Shown here one piece after another: positions 10,441-19,700 of a DNA stretch of 64,000 nt. This DNA comes from Symbiodinium natans (Eukaryota > Sar > Dinophyceae > Suessiales > Symbiodiniaceae), in contig CAJNDS010001136.1 in assembly GCA_905221605.1 (NCBI GenBank), forward strand, positions 673,939-737,938, given 5' to 3'. The translations under genes were made by a program, and so were the position numbers. Below the pieces are notes generated by a model. It did not search any database, was not told where the DNA came from, and was given only the letters and a program-made list of their open reading frames with translations. Each line of letters opens with the position of its first letter. Within the stretch, counting starts at the first letter, position 1.

Positions 10441-10553
10441 GACGACATGTCGTGTCTTCCCTTGTTGGGTTTACGAGGATCATATTCCCTTGTTGGGTTT
10501 ACGAGGATCATATCCTGCAATATTTTTCAGAGCGCGTTTTTTGGGCCATCCTA
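10441..10553. repeat. Dispersed repeat family F, with internal duplication
   Basis: Carries the family motifs (GGATCATAT, TTTTTCAGAGCG, GGCCATCCTAGC), with the segment TTCCCTTGTTGGGTTTACGA tandemly duplicated. Confidence 0.6.
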
Positions 10554-10870
10554 GCATGCACCCGAGGCCATAGAGGGCCCACAAGACCCCCGAAAGCCCG
10601 AAGCTTCCAGAAACTCCCAAAGCCCTAGAAGACCTAAACCTCTTGAATACGACGAAGGCCCTTTAACCCGAAAAGCCCAAGGGTTTAGGGTTAAGGGCTT
10701 TAAGCCCAGACTCCCTAACCTCATCACCGCAAAGGCCTAGAAGACCTAAACCTCATGAATTGGACGAAAGGGGCTTATAAACCCTAAGAGCCCTAGAAGC
10801 CCCTAAGCCCTAGACGCCCTAAACTCTAAACCCTACACCCTCAACCCTAAACCCTAAACCCAGAGAGCAG

Positions 10871-10936
10871 GCCATCGAGTACGAAGAGGGCGTTGCGATG
10901 CTCCGCGAGATCGAGAAGCACGAGAAGAGGCGGTGA
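10871..10936 (+). CDS. Candidate terminal exon, charged
   Basis: Acceptor GAGCAG, 21 codons rich in E, K and R (AIEYEEGVAMLREIEKHEKR...), then TGA at 10934-10936. The helical charged composition and high GC look clearly coding. CCCTAAA-like arrays (10800-10860) precede it. It is probably the 3' end of a + strand gene whose earlier exons include one or more of 8223, 9257 and 10212. The protein family is unknown. Confidence 0.5.
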   Translation, partial: AIEYEEGVAMLREIEKHEKRR

Positions 10937-11101
10937 TGTGGGCTTTCGGGGTTTCCAGTTGGGTGCACCCTAAACCCTGAGCCCTGAGCCCTAAACCCTA
11001 ACTCTAAACCCTAAACCCTAAGGTTTAGGGTGTTGGGATGTTAGGGTTCGGTTCGGGGTCTGCTCACCAAGGTTGCAAGAGCACGGTGCCTGGAGACGGT
11101 C

Positions 11102-11244
11102 CTACTTGGAGGTTCATGGCACTTATTAACCAATTAGAACTGTGCTTATAACCATGTTAGGGCACTTAGGGGGCTTATAAGTGGGTTATAAGTACAGTTA
11201 TAATTGGTTAATAAGTGCTATGACTGCTATGAACCTCCAAGTAG
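11102..11244. mobile_element. Long inverted-repeat element (family H)
   Basis: A 143 bp element whose two halves pair over most of their length: CTACTTGGAGGTTCATGGC with GCTATGAACCTCCAAGTAG, and ACTTATTAACCAATTA with TAATTGGTTAATAAGT. It is single copy in the window. No clear target duplication was seen. Confidence 0.75.
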
Positions 11245-11299
11245 ACAAGGTTCCTCCTTCTGCATCCCCTTTCACAATAGAGTGCTTTGTGTGTAGAGC

Positions 11300-11862
11300 G
11301 ACCTCCCCCCCCCCCCCCCTAACAGGGTTTAGGGTTTAGGGTTAGGGTTTAGGGAAACTCCTCCATCTACGGAAGTTTGTGCATCAACTGTGATGGGATT
11401 AGGTACTATAGGGGTTGGAATAATTACTAATAGTGTTCCCTTCTGATCCCTATTTTATCGATAATGGCCCCCCTGAAACCCTATTCTAATTTGTAAGAAA
11501 CCCTAAACCTTGAACCCTGAACCCTAAACCCTAAACCGTAGTATGAGGCTTTCAGGGTTTCTGGTTTGCGGCCTCGGAAGATGGGTCTCAGGAGCCTTCC
11601 CCTCCCCAGCAACCGTTCACCAACCCAGAGAACAACTCCCTCAACGTTGCCCCTCCATTCCCCCCCCCCCCCCCTTCTCCCCCGGGTCTAGAGTTTAGGG
11701 TTTAGGGCTTAGGATGAGCAACCCCAAAGCCCCCAAACAGCACCCCACCAGCCCCGCAGCCAAAAAGAGTCTGTCTGCAGGCTGGCCATTAAGCTGGAAG
11801 GACCTGTGCCGAGTCCTGTGCGGTTTAGGGTTCAGGGTTCAGGGTTTAGGGTTTGTGGGGTT
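11300..11862. other. Telomeric tract and family E repeat at the Copia insertion site
   Basis: TTTAGGG units occur at 11324-11355, 11690-11712 and 11822-11867. A family E repeat lies at about 11411-11505 (TATAGGGGTTGGAATAATTAC...), also found at 41551-41655. A C run is at 11660. The retrotransposon interrupts the last telomeric tract. Confidence 0.6.
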
Positions 11863-11867
11863 TAGGG

Positions 11868-12104
11868 TACGGGGGGCAACCGAAGGAGGACAGGGAACAA
11901 AACAGTCAACCCCAACAGAAACCCTTGATTCCCCTGGAACAACCAACAACCAAACAACAAGACCCCAAACCAAGGGCACACTTTTTACGAAACCTTCGAC
12001 CGCTTTGGTCATGGCTTGAGCCTTGAGCCATAAGATTACCGGGTTCATTGACCCTTCAACTTCCAATACCAACTCCTTTCTACAATACCAACTGCAGCTC
12101 CGCA
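11868..12104 (-). repeat. 3' LTR
   Basis: 237 bp, starting TGCGGAG and ending CCCGTA on the element strand. I see no difference from the copy at 21523-21759. The right neighbour on the + strand is the polypurine tract. Confidence 0.95.
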
Positions 12105-12116
12105 CTCCCCCTGTCC
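12105..12116 (-). other. Polypurine tract
   Basis: The element strand reads GGACAGGGGGAG immediately before the 3' LTR, the position and composition of the plus-strand primer of LTR retrotransposons. Confidence 0.8.
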
Positions 12117-12289
12117 TAGGATTTCCTAGGACACATTGGAGGTGCAGATCTTTGGCCAAAAACCGCCATTTAGGCAGCAGCCAGCTGCTTGAAATGCACA
12201 TTATGGTTTTACGTCATCCAGGACGAACCTTCAGCTCATTGGCCGAATCCTTTACCATTGAGGATTTTATCACCTCGCACTTGAAAAAT

Positions 12290-15200
12290 TCACGTTCCCG
12301 CGGCCCGTTCCTCACCAAGGAACTCGGCATTCACCACCCAGCCGTCCTTGAGGCAATGCTTACAAAGCGTCTTAGCCCTGGGCTGTGAATATCGCAGAAC
12401 ATCACAGTCACTGCTTGCGTGCATACAGTTCCCACCCACTGTTGTATACAAAGTGGCACTCGCAGGAATAACCACCACTTTCTTAACCCACAGCCTTTTA
12501 TACAGCTGCCGAAAGAGGCACCATGCCAACTCCCAGAGTATAATTGCTGCCACCAAATACGCAACAAGGTCTGAATTGTTGATAACCATTTCAATACCTT
12601 GAGCCAGAACCATCACCGTAGATGTGTTGGCGACCTTGCACACCCCTTCTTCTGAGCAAAAGAAACCAGCAGTTGACACTTCTTCGCCACCAGTTGCCAT
12701 CCCTTGCAGAGATGCAGCCACCATCATGACCGCCATTGCAAGCGAGGCCCTCTTCAAGTCAGTCCCTTGTACCAACAGTCGGAGACCCCAAAGTGCCTTT
12801 TGCTTTGCATACACCTGTCCACTCATCAATTTGGTCAACAGGTCAGCGATCATATACTCACCGCGAAGGTGCGCGATCACCATATAACCACGGTCTACCA
12901 GAGACCTGACACCGGCTGCTCGAATTCTCAGGTGTCTTGTCCTCCAGCTTCCAGCCGGATATTGAATGATTGAGCATGTCGAAACCGAATCTGTATACAG
13001 CACTTTTTGCAGTGATTCTTCACCTGTTCCAACCAAAGCGGCAATTATAGGGGTGCACGACTGAATCATCGTTGCTCCCTCTATGGACGCATGTAATTCA
13101 GCTTCAGCCGTACTTAAAGCCACCGTTGATTGTCTTTGTGTTGCCCACATCACTGGACAATCACCCCACACCACCACTGCTCCTGAGTGGCTCTTTTCAT
13201 TTTCACCTGCCGCAAAGCTGGCATCCGCGTAGGACTCCACCACCTTAACGCCTCGTCCATAACGCAACACCTCATTTCTTTCTTTTTCGCATGTTGCGAT
13301 TGCTCCGAACGTCAGGCCTAACGTTGGAGTTGCAGCAAGGTATCGGAAAACCTCCTCAGCCTTTTTAACCACAAATCGCGGCCTTCGGGATGTCCACAAA
13401 GACAACTGGCTCGTGCAGAACGCCAAATCAGGTCGAGTTTTGATTGCCACCCAGAGGAACTCCCCTACGGCACCTTGAGCCGCTCGCAAGGAAGGAATAT
13501 CTACCTCCTCTTCTTCACCTGGAGTTTCTTTCACCATTGGCAGGTTACTCCCTTTTCCAGTTTCATCAATCTGATACCCTCGTCGGTTCAGCAAATCTCT
13601 CACGAAGTCCTCCTGGTTGAGAAAGAAGCTGCCATTTCGATACCAGATTTGGACACCCAAAAACTTCAGGAATCCATCACCACAGCCTGGACCACAGAAC
13701 TCGGGTTCAGAAGTTTTCCACTCCTTCCTAATCTGTTCCAAGGCTTCCCGGAGCACTGTCATAGTCCCAGCCATCAAAAAATCATCCACGTAAAGACCCA
13801 TTGTCCCTACCAACTTGCTTGCACCTTCCGGCTTTTCTTGTGCCATAATAAGGAACAGACTTGGGTCTGCATTGGACCTCTGAAAGCTCATTGCTTGTCC
13901 ATCCTTTGACACCCAAGACATACCTTGAAGACGTTGGTCTCGCCACTCCACCCATGCTGCAGGACTTTCGGCCAAACCGTACAAGGCCTTTCTCACAATC
14001 CACCGCTCCTCCTTTGTGCAAAGACCCAATTTCACCGCCGCCCTTGGGGGCTGCACCACCACCAGACGCCCTTCTCTTTGCGCCCTATTCATCGGCGCCG
14101 TCAGAAAAGCTTTGGAAATGTCTAAACCAGCGATGATCCACACCATATATGCTGCGTGCCTCACTTGACACCTGAATGTAGTTGAGTCTAAACCTGGAGC
14201 GTACAGCGAGTGACGACTGAGGGACCTCGGCCCTTCATATTCTGTAGCTGCCGTTGACGAAATAAAATTTCCACATGCACAGATACGGGCACGTCGCCTC
14301 CCTGTCCCTTGCTTCCGGGTAAACACCACCAGACTGGGAACGTACTCAATCACCGGTGCATTAGGCTCTTCCGCCAATTTGTCCAGCTTTTCTTGAGTTG
14401 TTGGTTCCACCACCTCCAACTCTTTCACCAAAGACGTCACCTCGTCCGACAATGATTCCCTCCACTTTTCCAGCTCTTGCATGGCTTCTTGCGTAGGGAT
14501 TGTTTTTGTTTGCAGGAACTCAACCTCCTCTGCTGCCTCAAGCGCGGTGTTTTCTTGTACCATTTGCTGAACTTGAGCTGCTTTGACCAAAAACTTCGAG
14601 AGCTGTTCCTCAGCCCTTTTTGCTTTAACCAGCCATTCTCTAGTCTCTGATCCTTTTTCCTCATTCGACTCATTGGCCGATCCATGGAACTCGTCCAAAA
14701 TGCAACATTCCTGTTCAGCAATTAGGCGTCGAATACTCAAATGCTCCTCTAGAGCCCATTGATGCGCTTCGAACACAGCGTAGTCGACTTCCTCTGCAAG
14801 GTCGTCCAGCGAGGTTTCTTTCAGCGTCATTTTTAACCATTTCCTTTTTTCACCTTCTTCAGCTTGTGGTTCCGGAAGAGGAAACTTACATTGGAGAAGA
14901 TAGCACCTATCCTTGTAGCTCAAACGCTCCATAAAAGCAGGTGTGTACCCTGTCAAGGATACCCTGTTCCCTTTCCAAGGCATAGGGCCATGCAGCTTTC
15001 TCGGAAAGAACGACATGAAGTTCCAGTGGATATCCACCAATTTTCCAGGTAGGACTTTCTTCCCATAGGATTGCTCCACCACTTCAGCTCCTTCCTCTAA
15101 AACCTTTTCATCCTCAACCCACAGCTGACCATCTTTATAGTCACCAAAGCCACACACATAATTGCAGCAATGCTTTTCATTGTGACTATCCCTATGCAAT

Positions 15201-16762
15201 GACACCGGAGCATTGCACGAGATCTGAAGAGCAGAAAATTTGGCTTCAGGATTGTGGTGTCTCACGAATGATGCCAGATAACGACATAGCCATGGCCTTC
15301 TATAAGTCTCTTTTGTAATACCACACACTCCGCCATGAGTATAGTGGCCCAACACCAGAGCTCGCGTACTTGTGCACCAATTGTTAATACCACCTCTTCG
15401 ATTCACCCTCTTTGGGTATACAATCCCTTCCAGAAGCTCCTCACAGTCCACGTAATCATACATAGACCTTTCATACATTGACTTGGCTTTTTGCTCTTCT
15501 TTTTCCAACTGTGTTCCATCCCCAGCAGTCTCACTTTTGCAGACCAAATAAGCATTTTCATGAGGAGAACAGCAAGTCGGCCAATACTCATCACCAGGAA
15601 CATTGTCCTCAACATCTGCATTTTCTTCCAGCTCCCCCAGACCCTGCATGTCATCCTCGAAAATTTCTAAGGGCGGACTCTCCCCCCGCTTGCGAAGCAA
15701 GCGCAAGGAGCCCACATGACCACGCAGTGAAGAGGCCGGGCTTTTTTCATTTAACCGATGACGAACTGGAGGATCGCGAGGCGGAGGTAAAGGAGGACCT
15801 TCCTCATCAGCGAACCGAAGCGCCGGTTTTTTCCCCTTGAGACGATGCTCTGGAGGAGAAGGCTCCTGTTCTTCTACCACCCCTTCCAGCTCCAATTCAG
15901 GCGGTTCCTTTATATTGGAAAAAATCGTAGTGCAGGGAAATAACACCAGTTCATCCGGATCTTTTGCAGTCCCTTGAGCTTCCACCCAATAACCACCAGG
16001 TAGGTCATCGCATGGACCCAAAAGAAGCGCAGGCTGCGTACGATCGACCCATTGCCGACCTTTCTTTGTTCCATCCGGACCCAGCAACTCCCACGGACGA
16101 CGTTTGACTTGAATCTGAGCACCAAAGGGAAGCAATGCTTTAGGATTTAACCCCAACTCCCTTTCAGCTTTCTGCCACCGTAACATTGACCAATGGCGAG
16201 CAGCCAGTGCCCAGTACGCCGGCCCGAGTCGCGCCTCCTTTAAGAGCGACCTGACACCACGTTTGAATAAACCCACACATGCTTCAGCGCGCCCATTTGT
16301 TTGCGGGACTCCAGGATCACCAGTGGTCCTATATATCAGACGAGTTTCACAAAAGGAGCGGAAGCGTGCATTGACAAACTCCCCCGCTCGATCTGAGTGG
16401 ATTCTCAACACCGGATACCCATGTCTCTGCAAGCGCACCATCATCCTTTGAACTGCCGACAAAACAGTTGTTTGCTGTTTATCCACAATCGGCTCCACCA
16501 TAACGAAGTTGATCATACGGACAGGTTGGGTCAAGTGGTCCTTCAGTTCCTTCCAGGATTTCTCAGAAGCTTGAATTTTCAACACCTCCGCTTCCAGAAC
16601 TGGCGCAGGTTCCACCTCCAACACCAGTACCATCATCTGCCACCTGATCTTCCACCTCATCCGCATCTTCCTCCTTTTCTGGAGGGCGACCCACATTGGG
16701 ATCCAACATTGGAAATTGATACACACCAATAACAGCGTGTCGTGGCTTCTGCTGGTGAGCAT
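12290..16762 (-). CDS. Copia pol: integrase C-terminal part, 2OG-dioxygenase-like, RT, RNase H, membrane tail
   Basis: A 1,490-codon frame. Integrase core acidic residues are in HSDRAGEF (about 16390) and TNGRAEACVG (about 16290). A 2OG-Fe(II)-oxygenase-like domain follows (about 14940-15400): LHRDSHN gives the H-x-D pair, then DGQLWVED, then FFPRKLHGP...GNRVSLTGYT gives the distal H and R. Reverse transcriptase has the YVDDFL motif (13777-13796). RNase H has YADASF (about 13215) and STAEAEL (about 13095). The tail (12290-12700) adds two hydrophobic segments, one of them LVAYLVAAIILWELAW, and a Cys/His cluster ending LCKHCLKDG. The start shown is the first ATG; in nature this part is probably read by frameshift from the upstream frame, which it overlaps by 200 bases (+1 relative). 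Confidence 0.85.
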   Translation of the reverse strand: MLTSRSHDTLLLVCINFQCWIPMWVALQKRRKMRMRWKIRWQMMVLVLEVEPAPVLEAEVLKIQASEKSWKELKDHLTQPVRMINFVMVEPIVDKQQTTVLSAVQRMMVRLQRHGYPVLRIHSDRAGEFVNARFRSFCETRLIYRTTGDPGVPQTNGRAEACVGLFKRGVRSLLKEARLGPAYWALAARHWSMLRWQKAERELGLNPKALLPFGAQIQVKRRPWELLGPDGTKKGRQWVDRTQPALLLGPCDDLPGGYWVEAQGTAKDPDELVLFPCTTIFSNIKEPPELELEGVVEEQEPSPPEHRLKGKKPALRFADEEGPPLPPPRDPPVRHRLNEKSPASSLRGHVGSLRLLRKRGESPPLEIFEDDMQGLGELEENADVEDNVPGDEYWPTCCSPHENAYLVCKSETAGDGTQLEKEEQKAKSMYERSMYDYVDCEELLEGIVYPKRVNRRGGINNWCTSTRALVLGHYTHGGVCGITKETYRRPWLCRYLASFVRHHNPEAKFSALQISCNAPVSLHRDSHNEKHCCNYVCGFGDYKDGQLWVEDEKVLEEGAEVVEQSYGKKVLPGKLVDIHWNFMSFFPRKLHGPMPWKGNRVSLTGYTPAFMERLSYKDRCYLLQCKFPLPEPQAEEGEKRKWLKMTLKETSLDDLAEEVDYAVFEAHQWALEEHLSIRRLIAEQECCILDEFHGSANESNEEKGSETREWLVKAKRAEEQLSKFLVKAAQVQQMVQENTALEAAEEVEFLQTKTIPTQEAMQELEKWRESLSDEVTSLVKELEVVEPTTQEKLDKLAEEPNAPVIEYVPSLVVFTRKQGTGRRRARICACGNFISSTAATEYEGPRSLSRHSLYAPGLDSTTFRCQVRHAAYMVWIIAGLDISKAFLTAPMNRAQREGRLVVVQPPRAAVKLGLCTKEERWIVRKALYGLAESPAAWVEWRDQRLQGMSWVSKDGQAMSFQRSNADPSLFLIMAQEKPEGASKLVGTMGLYVDDFLMAGTMTVLREALEQIRKEWKTSEPEFCGPGCGDGFLKFLGVQIWYRNGSFFLNQEDFVRDLLNRRGYQIDETGKGSNLPMVKETPGEEEEVDIPSLRAAQGAVGEFLWVAIKTRPDLAFCTSQLSLWTSRRPRFVVKKAEEVFRYLAATPTLGLTFGAIATCEKERNEVLRYGRGVKVVESYADASFAAGENEKSHSGAVVVWGDCPVMWATQRQSTVALSTAEAELHASIEGATMIQSCTPIIAALVGTGEESLQKVLYTDSVSTCSIIQYPAGSWRTRHLRIRAAGVRSLVDRGYMVIAHLRGEYMIADLLTKLMSGQVYAKQKALWGLRLLVQGTDLKRASLAMAVMMVAASLQGMATGGEEVSTAGFFCSEEGVCKVANTSTVMVLAQGIEMVINNSDLVAYLVAAIILWELAWCLFRQLYKRLWVKKVVVIPASATLYTTVGGNCMHASSDCDVLRYSQPRAKTLCKHCLKDGWVVNAEFLGEERAAGT

Positions 16763-19700
16763 CCTTTGAACACTTGTATGGACCCGCTAAGTCCAATGAT
16801 AAAGTGTAAGCATCCCCATGCTTCCGCCTCAAATGGCGACGCTCCTTTCCAGCGGCAGACACACAGATTTGACAATCACGTCTGAAAGGAATATGCCCCC
16901 TTAGGCAATGGTCACGGAAAGCTCGCTCCTCAGCTGTTAACCTCCGTAACGTCCCTTCTCGTTCTTCCTTTTTTAACACCATAGCTTCCCGTTCAGCATC
17001 GCTCTCATGCAACCATTGTGCCAACCTGTGACGTATTCTTTTAACCAATCCAAACGCCCATCGCGCCCATATGGAGGATTGTCCAATACGCTCTTCCAGG
17101 GTAGAAGCGAATGTTGCTGACCACGGAACAACCACGCGAACTTGTTCCAACGATTCCCATAGTTCCATATCAGACACCAGGAAAGTCGTAGGTTTCACCA
17201 GAGCATGTCCCAATGCTCCTTGATCAAAATGTGCAGCGTACATTCCATAACGCTCACAAAAACTTTTCACCTCTGGCCAACTCCAGAAGGTAGGACTTGA
17301 GAGCCCTTCCTGAGAACCATCCACCAGATCCTCAGCACTCAAGACCGTTTTGCCATTCTGAGAGAAATCTTTCCCTATGAGTTCAGGGTCCCCAGGGCTT
17401 TCCATGCCAAAGAAGACAGAACTTCCATTGATGACTTCAGCAGTTCCACACCTTGAATGCACCGCCACGTCATATAGGAAAAGCATCTTCAGAAGTAAAA
17501 CACCATCCTTTTGAGCTAATTCTTGATGTGGCCAAGGAAGACTTTTTAATCCCAACCGTTCAGGCCCACAGCGTCGGCGTAATACAGGTGGACCACCGTC
17601 TTCACCTCTCAACCTTGACACTGTCCTGCATGGAGGTCCTCCAACCACAGCAACCACCTTTCCTTCAGCCGCCAGATGCAGAAGATACTTCCAGACGCTC
17701 GAATTATGTAGGTCACCGCCTTTTGTCAAATCCAGCTCCAGTACCTCCACATCCCGACTGGGAAAATGCCATTTTTGTTTTCCTGAAAATAGGTGTACCA
17801 CCACCCTTTTTGCTCGTGCCAGCCGTCTCCTTTTATGACGGTTGAAAGGCAACGCCGCAATATCTCCACGTGGCAACAGCTCCATCAGCATATTTTCTGG
17901 TATATCCCCATAATACCACCGAAGAAATCTCCAGCATGCCTGGACGAACTCCTCCTCATTCGCTGACGCTGTCCGCGCTGCGCTTTGCAACGACGTTTTT
18001 ACAGCCACCTCGTTGTCCGTATTCGGACACCCTTGAACCATACGTGCCACCTTCAAAGCTTGCTTTGGTGAGCACCAATCCATTTCATCAATGATCTGAA
18101 GCGCCACCTCCTTTTCCAAACAAGGGCACCCATTCAGATCACGAACGCGAAGTTCCCCCAGAACAGGATGTGAGGCTGTGCACTTGCCACCACGCCACTG
18201 AACTCTGAGACCAACCAAGGCGCTCGCTTTGCCAATTGGCACTAGTGGATCTACCATTTCAGGAGTTACCAGGGTCCCACCTGGGGTAATACACATCTCC
18301 CGAGATCCAACAGCTAAAGACACCAACACCTTTTGCTGCGGAAGCTGTTCACCAGGACGAAGTGATCTGAGAGGATGTGATGCTCCCGAGTCCAACATGC
18401 CCATTCCCGAACACTCATTGGTGTCAGAAACCCTGGCCACATGTAGAACGCATACTCCTCGGCCTTCTCCCTGCTTCGGCAACAACGTGGCATCCGACGA
18501 ACCGACTCCACAGTCCGCCCTTCCATTCCTCCATTGAGAATGGGACCAAGACGCACGCTGCCTTTCAGCATGCAAAACCATTTTTTCAGCTGTTTTGTAA
18601 TCCATAACCAAACAGCCATGTTCAAACCACAAGAGCTGGTCCAGCGAAGATTTTGCACCCACGTGACACATCCCATTGATCACAGTGAGGTTCGCCCCAA
18701 ACTCCAAAATCAACCAGAGAGGGATAATCAGGGGCCCATTGTCTTCCCTAATCAACGTCCCTTTCTCTGTAATCCTCATTGTCACACCACCAAGCGCGCT
18801 TTGCACCATAACAGTAGTGTCGGGTAAACATTCCCATGGAAAAAGCGTCCGCACAAGATGCGTAGCAGCTGTATCCACCAACGCCACTCTCCCTTCCTGC
18901 TGAAACAACCCAGAGCCACATAACATTCGAACACTGGGATCCCCGCTTGATGCTGACTGTGCTGATGACAGCTTCATGGATTTCAGCACTTCCAACGCTT
19001 CAGCAAGGACCTGATTGGGTGTTGATGGTGATGAGGGACTTGCAGAACCTTTATCCAATCCCGCATTAGCCGTCTCATCTCCCCCTTCAGCTACCTCTGC
19101 CTTTTTGGCATTTCCCCATTTCGCACCTTTGCCGCCCTTTCCCCCTTTGGGAGAATTCCCTTTAGATCTACTCCTCTCAGGATTTGAGTCCACATTGGAA
19201 CTTGCACCATCCTTATATGGACATTGCGGCTGCAGATGGCCAACGGCCCCACACTCAAAACATCTTCCTCGCTCAAGGGAGTCTTTGTCATGGCGAAATT
19301 TGCAGCGGGATCCGAACTTGCAACCTGCATCGGTCTTCCCATATATCCAACAGAAAGGACGTTCACCATCTCCGCTGTACCTTTTTCCTTTCCCTTTGCC
19401 TTTGTCACCCTCCTCTGTCTCGTCACCAGTTCCCTTTTGGGCCTTGTTTAACCTGGCCCTTTTCTTGGCGTCCGAGTCCTGCTTCACCTCTTGTTCACCA
19501 GCACTATGCAATAGCAGTTCAAACTCTGCCTGTAACATTTCAGCTAGTTTTGTCGCAGTTTCAGAGGTCGGCGAGTAGTCCACCCCCAATTTCTCCCGAA
19601 AGGATGCCACTCTGAAATGAACCGTAGGGTGTTTCGCCAGCAACGCGGATGACAAACCATCCAATCCCTTGATAAGCAAGGTAGCGTCCGGCTCGGCCGC

